Below are positions 32,483 to 40,785 of a DNA stretch of 64,000 bases, in pieces. Below the pieces are notes generated by a model, which saw nothing but the letters and a program-made list of their open reading frames with translations, was not told the DNA's origin and ran no database searches. The position numbers were made by a program, and so were the translations under genes. The stretch is from Bradyrhizobium icense. Lineage in GTDB: Bacteria > Pseudomonadota > Alphaproteobacteria > Rhizobiales > Xanthobacteraceae. The stretch spans positions 1,488,001-1,552,000 of the forward strand of contig NZ_CP016428.1 in NCBI RefSeq assembly GCF_001693385.1, given 5' to 3'. Within the stretch, counting starts at the first letter, position 1. Each line of letters opens with the position of its first letter.

Positions 32483-33423
32483 GCGCTACGCCCCGCCTTG
32501 ACGGTTGAGCCGCGCACGCTTCCCTTGGCCGCCATCATGCCGGAATGCAGGAACAGCAGCAGTTCTGCGGCGGACCGGCTGGTGGTGTGGGTCGAGAACA
32601 GCCAGTCGAGCTTGTTGGTTTCGCTGCGGATCTCGTCGCGATGCAGCGCGACGCGCGCGACGTAGTCGCTCGCCCAGCTCTCGGCGCGGCCGGCGGTGAT
32701 GACGCCAAAACCCTCCGGCTCGACGAACTCGACCCGGCCGGCATAGGGAAAGGTTTCTTCGGCGGGATCGACGACCTGGATCAGCGTGCCATGCGCGCCG
32801 GAGGCCGAAAGCCCTGCAAGCATCGTCCTGATTTCGCTCATCGGCGACCAGAAGTCGGACAGCACGACAATTTCCGCCAGCGCCGACGGCACAAAGGATG
32901 GCGGCAGGCTCGCGCGCACCGCATCGTCATGCAGCATCGCCTGCGCCATCTTGTCGATGACGTTGCGGCTGGCGGTCGGGTTCATCAGGCCGGGAATGCC
33001 GACGCGTTCGCCACCCGAAACCAGCAGTTCGGCGAGCGCAAATGTAACGATCAGGCCGCGCTCCAGCTTGCTGTCGCGGGCACCCTTGGAAGCAAATGCC
33101 ATCGACGGCGAACGGTCGGGCCACAGCCAGATCGTATGCGCAGCCTCCCATTCCTGCTCGCGGACATAGAGATGATCGTCGCGCGCCGAGCGCCGCCAGT
33201 CGACATTCTGCGACGGCTCCCCGGAGACGAAGCGGCGGTATTGCCAAAAGCTCTCGCCGGCGCCGGCGCGGCGCCTGCCGTGCAGGCCATGGATGACGTT
33301 GGCGGCGATGCGGCGGGCTTCGAGCACGAGACGGGGCAGCGATGCGGCGAGCGTTCGGCTTTCGCCATCGGCACGTCGGATTGCTAGGATCTCCCTGGTC
33401 TCGTGGCTGGTCTCTGCGGCCAT
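32479..33423 (-). CDS. DUF58 domain protein
   Basis: 314 aa from ATG 33423, whose A overlaps the last base of the moxR stop (TGATG). The conserved DUF58 core is present: GEGESFWQYR-like GAGESFWQYRRFVSGEPSQN, then VDWRRSARDDHLYVREQEWE near residue 80, and a VWA-type segment with LWPDRSPSM near residue 110. DUF58 proteins are partners of MoxR AAA+ ATPases, thought to dock substrates or act in envelope or metal-enzyme maturation. No transmembrane helix is seen, so it is cytoplasmic or peripheral. Confidence 0.88.
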   Translation of the reverse strand: MAAETSHETREILAIRRADGESRTLAASLPRLVLEARRIAANVIHGLHGRRRAGAGESFWQYRRFVSGEPSQNVDWRRSARDDHLYVREQEWEAAHTIWLWPDRSPSMAFASKGARDSKLERGLIVTFALAELLVSGGERVGIPGLMNPTASRNVIDKMAQAMLHDDAVRASLPPSFVPSALAEIVVLSDFWSPMSEIRTMLAGLSASGAHGTLIQVVDPAEETFPYAGRVEFVEPEGFGVITAGRAESWASDYVARVALHRDEIRSETNKLDWLFSTHTTSRSAAELLLFLHSGMMAAKGSVRGSTVKAGRSA

Positions 33424-34424
33424 CAACCGATCCGCGTCTTCAATTGTCTGATCACGTCGGGAATGGTGCGGCCTTCCGCGCGCGCCGAGAAGGTCAGCGC
33501 CATGCGGTGCTTGAGAATGGGTTCGGCGAGATCGAGCACGTCGTCGATCGAGGGCGCAAGGCGGCCGTCGAGCAACGCGCGCGCGCGGACCGCCAGCATC
33601 AGCGATTGGCTGGCGCGCGGGCCCGGTCCCCAGGCGATCAGCTTGTCACTGCCGCCTTCCGGGTCGGGTCGCGCGGCGCGCACCAGCGACAGGATCGCCT
33701 CGACGACGCTGTCGCCGACCGGCAGGCGCCGCACCAGCCGCTGCGCCGCGATCAGGGTTTCCGCGTCCATCGAAGCCTTGGCGAGCGTCTCGTCCGCGCC
33801 CGTCGTCTCGAACAGGATGCGGCGTTCGGCATCGCGATCGGGATAATCGACATCGATCTCCATCAGGAAGCGGTCGAGTTGCGCCTCGGGCAGCGGGTAG
33901 GTGCCTTCCTGCTCCAGCGGGTTTTGGGTGGCGAGCACATGAAACGGCTTTGGGAGATCATGCCGCGCACCTGCAACGGTGATGTGCTGTTCCTGCATGG
34001 CTTGCAGCAGCGCCGATTGCGTACGCGGGCTGGCGCGGTTGATCTCGTCGGCCATCAGGAGCTGTGCGAACACCGGTCCGGAGATGAAACGGAACGACCG
34101 CTTGCCGGAATTGCTCTCGTCCAGCACCTCGGCGCCCAGAATGTCCGACGGCATCAGATCCGGCGTAAACTGGATGCGCTTGGCGTCGAGCCCGAGCGTG
34201 ATGCCCAAGGTTTCGACAAGCTTGGTCTTGGCGAGGCCGGGAACACCGATCAAGAGCGCGTGGCCGCCGGACAGGATCGTCACCAGGGTGTTCTCGATCA
34301 CCCGGTCCTGGCCGAAGATGACGGTGGAGATCGCTTCCTTCGCGGCGCGGATCTGGCCGGCCACCTGCTCGGCCGACCGGACGATCGCGTCCTCGAGTTT
34401 CTCGACACCGTCTGCGCTCGCCAT
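33423..34424 (-). CDS. MoxR family AAA+ ATPase
   Basis: 333 aa from ATG 34424, chosen for the strong AAGGAG 7 nt upstream; a TTG at 34442 is an inferior alternative. Walker A is the MoxR form GVPGLAKT near residue 71, followed by Walker B LLMADEINRASP near residue 134, sensor VLATQNPLEQEGTYPLPEAQ near residue 173 and the C-terminal lid. MoxR ATPases act as chaperones for assembling protein complexes or metal enzymes with DUF58/VWA partners, which follow in the same operon. The divergent DUF1285 operon starts about 260 nt away. Confidence 0.93.
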   Translation of the reverse strand: MASADGVEKLEDAIVRSAEQVAGQIRAAKEAISTVIFGQDRVIENTLVTILSGGHALLIGVPGLAKTKLVETLGITLGLDAKRIQFTPDLMPSDILGAEVLDESNSGKRSFRFISGPVFAQLLMADEINRASPRTQSALLQAMQEQHITVAGARHDLPKPFHVLATQNPLEQEGTYPLPEAQLDRFLMEIDVDYPDRDAERRILFETTGADETLAKASMDAETLIAAQRLVRRLPVGDSVVEAILSLVRAARPDPEGGSDKLIAWGPGPRASQSLMLAVRARALLDGRLAPSIDDVLDLAEPILKHRMALTFSARAEGRTIPDVIRQLKTRIG

Positions 34425-34620
34425 GTCTTTCTCCTTCAACAACCTAACCGCTCATGACACCGCTGGTTGCGTCGTCATGCCAAGAACTCATGCTAAACCT
34501 GTGCAAAGGCCATGCATTCGTTGAATTAAACTATCCCCACATTATCGGTATTTCGGGGTATGAACGGCATCACGATCTGGCGACTTGATCGGCAATAGTA
34601 CGGACACAAATCGCCGGGAA

Positions 34621-34640
34621 CACATATCTCGGTATATGTG
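34621..34640. promoter_or_regulatory. Inverted repeat in the divergent moxR / DUF1285 promoter region
   Basis: CACATAT (34621-34627) and ATATGTG (34634-34640) form a perfect 7-bp-arm inverted repeat with a 6-nt spacer, in an AT-rich stretch 43 nt upstream of the DUF1285 ATG. Its size fits a dimeric regulator site. The regulator is unknown. Confidence 0.4.
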
Positions 34641-34682
34641 CACCAATCGTGCCAATCGAGGCGCCGAGACTCAGGGCAAACA

Positions 34683-35324
34683 ATGGCGAAGCAAGGGCAA
34701 ACAAGCGGCCAGCGGCACGAAGGCAAGGATTCTGACAGCAAGGGGCTCGAAGGTCTGACGGTTGCCGCCAGGGAGGCCGTCAGTCAGAGCCCGGCCGGGA
34801 AGGGGTTGCCTCCGGTCCATCTCTGGAATCCGCCGTTCTGCGGCGATCTCGACATGCGAATCGCCAGCGATGGTACGTGGTTCTACTTGGGGACGCCGAT
34901 CGGGCGGCCGGCGCTGGTACGGCTGTTTTCGACCATTCTCAAACGCGAGGACGGCAAGCACTTTCTCGTGACCCCGGTCGAGAAGGTCGGCATCCGCGTC
35001 GACGACGCGCCGTTCCTGGCGGTCGAGATGCAAAAAGAGGCCGGAGATCGCGGCAGGCTATTGCGCTTCCGCACCAACGTTGACGACTGGGTGCCATGCG
35101 ATTCCGCCCATCGTATTCGCTTCGAGATGGCCGCCGACGGCGGGCTGACGCCCTATCTGCACGTCCGCGCCGATCTGTGGGCGAAAGTGACGCGCGCGCT
35201 CTATTACGATCTGGTTGACATGGGGGAAGAGCGGGTGGTCGATGGTCGGCCGATGTTCGGCATCGAGTCCGGCGGCGAGTTCTTTGCCATGGCGGACGCG
35301 AAGCAGGTGAGGGACGCGGTTTGA
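34683..35324 (+). CDS. DUF1285 domain protein
   Basis: 213 aa from ATG 34683 (MAKQGQTSGQ). A polar disordered N-terminus of ~45 residues is followed by the DUF1285 core: PPVHLWNPPFCGDLDMRIAS, DGTWFYLGTPIGRPALVRLF and FLVTPVEKVGIRVDDAPFLA, all typical. The family is cytoplasmic with no established biochemical role. It is the first gene of an operon whose members overlap by 4 nt each (Nudix, DUF6111, cca, TauE). ATG 34638 would add 15 residues and overlap the inverted repeat. Confidence 0.88.
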   Translation: MAKQGQTSGQRHEGKDSDSKGLEGLTVAAREAVSQSPAGKGLPPVHLWNPPFCGDLDMRIASDGTWFYLGTPIGRPALVRLFSTILKREDGKHFLVTPVEKVGIRVDDAPFLAVEMQKEAGDRGRLLRFRTNVDDWVPCDSAHRIRFEMAADGGLTPYLHVRADLWAKVTRALYYDLVDMGEERVVDGRPMFGIESGGEFFAMADAKQVRDAV

Positions 35325-35995
35325 ACGAGCCGATGCTGAAGAAGATGGACGCGGCGCCGATCAACTCGGCGGAGTTCTTTACACGGAGCCAGGCGCGGCT
35401 GAATTTCGACGTGCCGCCCGGCCTGATCGATCCCAACATCGTTCCAAGGACCGGCGACGAGGGCAACGACCGCATGCTCGAGATCATCGCGCGCGAGCAG
35501 CCGGTGCGGCCCGCGGCGGTCTTGATCCCGGTCGTCGATCACCGCGAGCCGACCGTGTTGTTGACGCAGCGCTCGCCGCATCTGTCCAGCCACGCGGGCC
35601 AGATTTCCTTTCCGGGCGGCAAAATTGATGCGGTGGACGCTTCGCCGCTCGACGCCGCCTTGCGCGAGGCAGAGGAGGAAGTCGGCCTCAAGCGCGAGTT
35701 CATCGAGCCGATCGGCTATCTCGATCTCTATGGAACCGCGTTCGGGTTTCGCATCCTGCCGACGGTGGCGCGTGTAAAGCCGGGCTTTGAACTGACGATC
35801 AACCAAGGCGAGGTGGTCGATGCCTTCGAGGTGCCGCTGGCGTTTCTGATGAATCCCGAAAACCATCAGATCCATTCCAAGGAATTCCGCGGCATGGAGC
35901 GCTCCTACTACGCCATGCCCTTTGCCGAGCGTTACATCTGGGGCGCGACCGCAGGGATCCTGCGCGTGCTGTATGAGCGGATTTATCTCGCATGA
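35321..35995 (+). CDS. CoA pyrophosphatase-type Nudix hydrolase
   Basis: 224 aa from TTG 35321, which overlaps the DUF1285 stop (TTGA); ATG 35333 (MLKKMDAAP) is the alternative. The NuCoA signature SSHAGQISFPGGKID near residue 90 is followed by the Nudix box GGKIDAVDASPLDAALREAE, then EEVG. That combination marks CoA diphosphatases (NudL-like), which hydrolyse CoA to 4'-phosphopantetheine and 3',5'-ADP. Cytoplasmic. Co-translated with the flanking genes. Confidence 0.92.
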   Translation: MNEPMLKKMDAAPINSAEFFTRSQARLNFDVPPGLIDPNIVPRTGDEGNDRMLEIIAREQPVRPAAVLIPVVDHREPTVLLTQRSPHLSSHAGQISFPGGKIDAVDASPLDAALREAEEEVGLKREFIEPIGYLDLYGTAFGFRILPTVARVKPGFELTINQGEVVDAFEVPLAFLMNPENHQIHSKEFRGMERSYYAMPFAERYIWGATAGILRVLYERIYLA

Positions 35996-36255
35996 TCCGT
36001 CCGGTCCTGACCGAGATCGCCATTTTCCTGATCCCGTTCGCGGCCTATGCGCTGTTCCTGATTGCCACCCGTTCCGGCGTCTTTGTGTCCTCCTCCTGGC
36101 CGGCACTTCTTGTCGCCAAACTGGCGCTGGGATCGCTGCTCCTGGTCGCGATCAGCTTCATCCTGCTGGCGCAATTCTCCGGCGCGCCGCCCAATTCGAC
36201 CTATGTTCCCGCGCACCTCGAAGACGGAAAATTGGTTCACGGGGGACGGAAATGA
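35992..36255 (+). CDS. DUF6111-like small membrane protein
   Basis: 87 aa, start ATG overlapping the Nudix TGA and stop overlapping the cca ATG (ATGA at both ends). Two transmembrane helices (IAIFLIPFAAYALFLIA and LLVAKLALGSLLLVAISFIL) precede a polar tail with the family's SGAPPNSTYVPAHLEDGKL. Such proteins sit between Nudix and cca genes across Rhizobiales; function unknown. Tight coupling implies expression with the flanking enzymes. Confidence 0.85.
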   Translation: MIRPVLTEIAIFLIPFAAYALFLIATRSGVFVSSSWPALLVAKLALGSLLLVAISFILLAQFSGAPPNSTYVPAHLEDGKLVHGGRK

Positions 36256-37511
36256 GCGAGGCCCGCGTGCTGTCGGACGCGCCCTGGCTCAGATCCGGTC
36301 CGGCCGCGCGCGTGCTCGCGTTGCTCAATGGCGATGGCGAGGAAGCCCGCGTGATCGGCGGCGCCGTGCGCAATGCGCTTCTGAAAATTCCCCTCGGCGA
36401 CATCGATATCGCGACCACGGCGCTGCCCGACGAGGTCGTCCGCCGCGCCACGGCGGCTGGCATCAAATGCGTCCCGACCGGGATTGACCACGGCACGGTC
36501 ACGCTGGTCGTTGAATCGCATCCGTTCGAGGTCACGACCTTGCGCGAGGATACCGAGACCTTTGGCCGCAAGGCCAGGGTTGCATTCGGACGCGACTGGG
36601 TTCGCGATGCGGAACGGCGCGACTTTACCATCAACGGGCTTTCGGTCGATGCCGAGGGCGTCGTGCATGACCATGTCGGCGGGCTTGCCGATATCCAGGC
36701 CAAACGCGTGCGTTTCATCGGCGATGCCGGCCAGCGCATCGCCGAGGATTATTTACGCATCCTGCGCTTCTTCCGCATGCATGCCGCCTACGGGTCGGGC
36801 GAGCCCGACCGTGCCGGATATCTCGCCTGCATCGACGGGCGCGCGGGGCTTTCGAGCCTTTCCGCCGAACGCGTGCGCATGGAGATGTTGAAGCTATTGG
36901 TCGCGGAAGGCGCCGTGGTTGCGTTGCAGGCGATGGCGGATGCCGGCCTGCTGCTGCTGATCTTCGGCGGCGTCGCTTATACGGGGACCTTCGCGGCGAT
37001 GGTCGCGGCCGAACGGGCGCTGGGGCTGCCGCCGAACGCCGTCCGCCGGCTCGCTGCGCTCGCGGTCGCGGTCACCGAGGACGCGAGGCGCGTCGCGGCC
37101 CGTCTTCGGCTCTCCAATGCGGAAGCCAAGGCGCTGGATTCAATGGGCCATCGCTGGTGGCGGTTCGCTGCCAAGGATGAGGCGCGGGCTCGGCAGCTTC
37201 TCTACCGGCTCGGCGAGGATCCCTACCGCGACCGGCTGATGCTGGCGTGGGCGCGGACAGGCGGAATCGGTAATGGCGCCGCGCGCTGGCATCAGCTTGC
37301 AACGTTGCCGCAGCGCTGGAGCGCGCCGAAATTTCCGCTGAGGGCGGCCGATTTCATTTCCCGCGGCATTGCCGAAGGTCCCGGCCTCGGTCACGTGCTG
37401 ACGCTTGCGGAAGACGCGTGGTTGGCCGCAGATTTTCCGCTTGAATCATCCGCGCTTGCCGCGATCGCCGACCAGGCGGCCGCCCGTTTCACCCGCGATC
37501 ACCGGCTGTGA
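36252..37511 (+). CDS. cca: CCA tRNA nucleotidyltransferase
   Basis: 419 aa from ATG 36252 in an ATGA overlap; the frame is open further upstream but that part covers DUF6111. Class II nucleotidyltransferase: ARVIGGAVRNALL with GG(x)VR near residue 36, DIDIATTALP (metal Asp pair) near residue 49, then FEVTTLRED and the RRDFTINGLS motif near residue 122, and EDYLRILRFFRMHA (motif D/E region). It adds or repairs the 3' CCA of tRNAs without a template. The alphaproteobacterial C-terminus is present. Fourth of five overlapping genes. Confidence 0.95.
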   Translation: MSEARVLSDAPWLRSGPAARVLALLNGDGEEARVIGGAVRNALLKIPLGDIDIATTALPDEVVRRATAAGIKCVPTGIDHGTVTLVVESHPFEVTTLREDTETFGRKARVAFGRDWVRDAERRDFTINGLSVDAEGVVHDHVGGLADIQAKRVRFIGDAGQRIAEDYLRILRFFRMHAAYGSGEPDRAGYLACIDGRAGLSSLSAERVRMEMLKLLVAEGAVVALQAMADAGLLLLIFGGVAYTGTFAAMVAAERALGLPPNAVRRLAALAVAVTEDARRVAARLRLSNAEAKALDSMGHRWWRFAAKDEARARQLLYRLGEDPYRDRLMLAWARTGGIGNGAARWHQLATLPQRWSAPKFPLRAADFISRGIAEGPGLGHVLTLAEDAWLAADFPLESSALAAIADQAAARFTRDHRL

Positions 37512-38269
37512 ATATTCTGGGCGGCTTCGCCGACATTTCGGTCGGTCAACTCGTGCTGGTTGGCGGCGTGGCGCTATTGGCCTCCGTCGTCGGCGGTCTT
37601 GCCGGCTATGGCACCGGCGCCTTGATGCCGCTGGTGCTGGTGCCGCTGGTCGGCGCCGAGCCCGTGGTGCCGATCATCGCGATCTCGGCGATTTTCACGA
37701 ATATCAGTCGCTTCGTGGCGTATTTTCGCTATGCCGACCGGCGTCGCGCGCTGATCGTGATCGGTGCCGCCATGCTGACCACCGCGCTCGGCGCCTATGG
37801 CTACACGCGGCTGACCGGCGCCGGCGCGGCGCTCGTGATCGGCAGCATGCTGATCCTGAGCGTGCCGCTACGCCGGCTGGCCAGACACCGCGATATCAGG
37901 ATCGGCGATACCGGCCTCGGCGTCAGCGCGGTAGGGTATGGCGTGGTGGTCGGCGGGACATCGGGTTCCGGCGTGATCCTGCTGTCGCTCTTGATGGCGT
38001 CCGGCCTCGAGGGGGCTGCCGTGATCGCTACCGACGCGGTGATCTCGGTCGTGACCGGTCTCATCAAGATTTCGGTGTTCGGCCTTGCCGGCGTCCTCAC
38101 CGCGCAGGTGCTTGCCTTCGCACTCCTGATCGGCGCCATCGCGATCCCCGGCGCGTTTCTCGCCAAGACCTTCGTCGAGCGCATGCCGGTGCATATCCAT
38201 ACCGCGATCCTCGACGCCGCCGTGATGGTCGGCGGCGGCGTCATGATCACCTCGGCGCTGCGGCCTTGA
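37508..38269 (+). CDS. TauE/SafE family sulfite/sulfonate exporter-like permease
   Basis: 253 aa from GTG 37508, overlapping the cca stop (GTGA). Seven to eight hydrophobic helices; the repeat signature GGLAGYGTGALMPLVLVPLV near residue 30 and the second-half VVVGGTSGSGVILLSLLMAS near residue 145 match TauE/SafE (DUF81) half-repeats. The family exports sulfite, sulfoacetate or other small organosulfur anions; substrate here is unknown. Last gene of the operon, ending 5 nt before a converging gene. Confidence 0.9.
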   Translation: MNILGGFADISVGQLVLVGGVALLASVVGGLAGYGTGALMPLVLVPLVGAEPVVPIIAISAIFTNISRFVAYFRYADRRRALIVIGAAMLTTALGAYGYTRLTGAGAALVIGSMLILSVPLRRLARHRDIRIGDTGLGVSAVGYGVVVGGTSGSGVILLSLLMASGLEGAAVIATDAVISVVTGLIKISVFGLAGVLTAQVLAFALLIGAIAIPGAFLAKTFVERMPVHIHTAILDAAVMVGGGVMITSALRP

Positions 38270-38274
38270 AGGGC

Positions 38275-39330
38275 TCAGTGCGTCAGCGATGCCGTGCGGA
38301 TCGGGAAGCAGTTGATGTTCGGTATGTTGCGGACCAGCGGCACGCTGCACAAGAAGCCGACCGGACGGTACTTCACCCGAATTCGCTCCATCTGATGTAG
38401 CGCCAGGCTGCTGAACGCGCCGACCCGGCCGGCCAGATCGTCAAGTTGGGCATTGATCTCCTTCTCGCGCTCGACGATTTCCTTCTCCTTCGCGATGTCC
38501 CGATCGCTTCGGGAGGCCCATTGCCGCGCTGCTGCAAGTCTGTCGTGCGCGGCCTCGAAGCAGTAGTGCATCGTCAGGACGTGGTGCTTCGCGCTGTACC
38601 AGTAGATTCGCTTTGCCGCCCTGTCCTGAGGGCCGGCGCAGATCCGGACGAAGGCATCTTTGGGCTTGGTCCGGTCGTCGACGCCCCGTTTCTCGGCGAT
38701 TGCGCAATATTCGTCGTCTGCAACTTCCTTGGTGGGCGTATCGTCCTCGGCATGCACGTTTCCGAACGCCGGAAAGTTATACTTGTCGGAGCAGTCGAAG
38801 GCATAGTCGCGCAGCACCTGCCGCGACAGCGGATCGTCGCCGACGTTATGCTTCTCGGCCGGGTCGCGATAAGTATTGCTTGCCCAGTCGATATAGACTT
38901 CCGCCTTTCGCGTCAGCACGTCGATATTTTCGCGCAGTGCGATCCTGGCCTTTTCGTAACGCTCGGAAATCGCCTGCGCATTCTTGGTGTCGAGCGCCTT
39001 GTCGCTGGCGTCGAACTTTCCCCTGACAGCGCGCGTGAAATCGGAATACAGGGTTTGCTGCAATGCCTGCATTTCAGCGAATGCGCCCGAAATCTCCGTG
39101 TATGTCGCTGTCGCCGCAGCCATGTCTTCCTTGGCTTGGCTTCCCACCTTCTCCTGATAGGCGTTGAGATACTGGAAATAGCCGACCACTAGGCTGCTCG
39201 CCACGGTAACCATCGACAACCCTTTGACGATGTCGAGCCCGTGATTGAATTTCCAGAGCCATCTCAGCGGGGCGGATTTCGGTGCAATGTCGTCCGCCCC
39301 AGGGGGCTTATGCGTGTCGTCGTTCGGCAT
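38275..39330 (-). CDS. Hypothetical membrane-anchored coiled-coil protein
   Basis: 351 aa from ATG 39330 (GGGAG upstream). One transmembrane helix (DIVKGLSMVTVASSLVVGYF, residues ~33-52) follows a short cytoplasmic tail; the rest is soluble and largely helical (ATYTEISGAFAEMQALQQTL; KARIALRENIDVLTRKAEVY; AKEKEIVEREKEINAQLDDL) with heptad-like spacing. Six scattered Cys (FDCSDKY, DEYCAIAE, RICAGP, HYCFEA, LCSVP, NCFP) might form disulphides if the domain is outside. No family recognised. Convergent with the TauE gene. Confidence 0.75.
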   Translation of the reverse strand: MPNDDTHKPPGADDIAPKSAPLRWLWKFNHGLDIVKGLSMVTVASSLVVGYFQYLNAYQEKVGSQAKEDMAAATATYTEISGAFAEMQALQQTLYSDFTRAVRGKFDASDKALDTKNAQAISERYEKARIALRENIDVLTRKAEVYIDWASNTYRDPAEKHNVGDDPLSRQVLRDYAFDCSDKYNFPAFGNVHAEDDTPTKEVADDEYCAIAEKRGVDDRTKPKDAFVRICAGPQDRAAKRIYWYSAKHHVLTMHYCFEAAHDRLAAARQWASRSDRDIAKEKEIVEREKEINAQLDDLAGRVGAFSSLALHQMERIRVKYRPVGFLCSVPLVRNIPNINCFPIRTASLTH

Positions 39331-39473
39331 CGGTGAACTCCCATCCGCGGACTTCAACCTTGGAACCACGTCGGCACGATCTGGGATGTCCTGCTTGCGC
39401 GCTGTGAGACAGCTCACACTACACGCGATCGTGCGGTGCCGCGGCCAACCGGGCAATGGAGCTGCAGGGCGTT

Positions 39474-39573
39474 AGAGCGTTTTCCAGCGAAGTGGACGGT
39501 TCGCGTCAAGAAAACGCGTCAAGACAAGAAGCTAGAGCCCGGTTCTGATTCAATCAGAACCGAAAAGGCTCTA
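39474..39573. repeat. Dispersed repeat with perfect hairpin, GAGCGTTTTCCAGCG type
   Basis: Begins TAGAGCGTTTTCCAGCGAAG, contains CAAGAAAACGCGTCAAGACA and ends with a perfect hairpin CGGTTCTGATT/AATCAGAACCG (39540-39562) inside GAGCC...GGCTC arms. This sequence type recurs in many Bradyrhizobium intergenic regions (my recollection, not searched). It lies just behind the HAD gene stop on the minus strand, so the hairpin may also end that transcript. Confidence 0.65.
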
Positions 39574-40302
39574 GGCGGGCTCGCGAGGCAAGAGTTCCGT
39601 CAGCGAGCGGATGATGCGGTCGGGCTTGACGGTTGAATCCGGCGGCAGGCCGTCGCCATGCACGTCGATCCAAATGGCGTAGATGCCGAGCCGCTGCGGC
39701 GCCACCACCTCCCATTCCAGATTGTCGCCGATCATCCAGGTCTCGGGCGCGGTAACGCCGAGCGCCTGCATCGCGTGCAGATAGGCGCGCTCATCCGGCT
39801 TGCCGAAACCGTGCTCACCCTCGATCTGGATGTGATCGAAGCGATGCGACAGTGCAAAGCGCTCGACCTTGGCGCGCTGGGCACCCGCGGCGCCGTTCGT
39901 CACCAGCGCCAGCTTGATGCCGCGCGCCTTCAGTGCGTCGATGGCATCATGCGCGCCGGGGAAGACGAACATCTCCTCTTCGCGGTAGGCGGTGAAGCGG
40001 TCGGCGAGCCGTATCGCGAGGTCTTCCGCCAGCACGTGGCCGCTCTCGGCAAGCGTGACAAATCCGTTCCTGACGGTGACGCGCCGTGCTTCATCGAGCT
40101 TCAGCCGCCATTCGGCTTCGGCAACGGCCCAGAATTTGCGCGCGGAATCCAGAACGGCAGCGGCAACCTGCTGCGAGGTCAGCGGCCCGAATTCGGCTGC
40201 AAATTCGGACGCGACATTGTGCCAGGCGATCTCGGGACGTCCATAGGCCGACAGGATGGTGTCGTCCATGTCGATTAGCATCGCGCGGGGCAGGTGGGTC
40301 AT
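39571..40302 (-). CDS. HAD superfamily hydrolase
   Basis: 243 aa. Motif I DMDDTI near residue 11 (nucleophile Asp and DxDxT), motif II LALVTNGAAG near residue 131, motif III Lys in GFGKPDERAYL near residue 168, motif IV MIGDNLEWEVV near residue 190. The cap is the helical type C1, as in YjjG-like nucleotidases or phosphoglycolate phosphatases. The substrate is probably a small phosphorylated metabolite. Cytoplasmic, standing alone. Confidence 0.9.
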   Translation of the reverse strand: MTHLPRAMLIDMDDTILSAYGRPEIAWHNVASEFAAEFGPLTSQQVAAAVLDSARKFWAVAEAEWRLKLDEARRVTVRNGFVTLAESGHVLAEDLAIRLADRFTAYREEEMFVFPGAHDAIDALKARGIKLALVTNGAAGAQRAKVERFALSHRFDHIQIEGEHGFGKPDERAYLHAMQALGVTAPETWMIGDNLEWEVVAPQRLGIYAIWIDVHGDGLPPDSTVKPDRIIRSLTELLPREPA

Positions 40303-40446
40303 CGTTTCGCGGTCATCTCACTTCGAGCGGTATCGGCCGCGGGAAGCAGCGGCGGACTTGCCGCGAATATCAGATCACCCGCACCGGGTCCAATTCCGGG
40401 AAACGACGCCGCCGGACCATCGATCCCGGCGGCGTCAAAAAGTGCT

Positions 40447-40716
40447 TCACGCAACCTTGTTGGCGCGGTCGTCCTCTTCCTCTTCCTCTTCCTCTTCCTC
40501 GTCCTCGTCCTCGTCCTCGTCTTCGTCGTCTTCTTCCTCGTCGTCGGACGTATCGGCTTCGGCGAGCTCCAGGACGGCAAGCGGCAGCGTCTCGCGGAAC
40601 AGATCGCCTTCATTGCCCATCCATACGCACGCAACGTTGCCGCCGTTGACCTCCACCACACTGAGAGGATGGCCGCCGGACTTCAGGATGACGACGTCGC
40701 CTGGTTTCAAATCCAT
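40447..40716 (-). CDS. Small DUF2158-like protein with long acidic tail
   Basis: 89 aa with AGGAG before ATG 40716. Residues 1-50 (MDLKPGDVVILKSGGHPLSV, NVACVWMGNEGDLFRETLPL) resemble the YodC/DUF2158 barrel of uncharacterised small proteins. Residues 54-83 are nearly all Asp/Glu, encoded by a GAG/GAC/GAA-rich simple repeat, and are followed by RANKVA. The acidic tail is a probable slippage-prone tract whose length should vary among strains. Acidic tails often mediate nucleic-acid-binding-protein contacts; role unknown. Confidence 0.85.
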   Translation of the reverse strand: MDLKPGDVVILKSGGHPLSVVEVNGGNVACVWMGNEGDLFRETLPLAVLELAEADTSDDEEEDDEDEDEDEDEEEEEEEEEDDRANKVA

Positions 40717-40785
40717 GATCTACTCCTGGGATTACATGACACGAATCGCACCATAGCGATCAGTCATGACAACTCGATCATGCGA

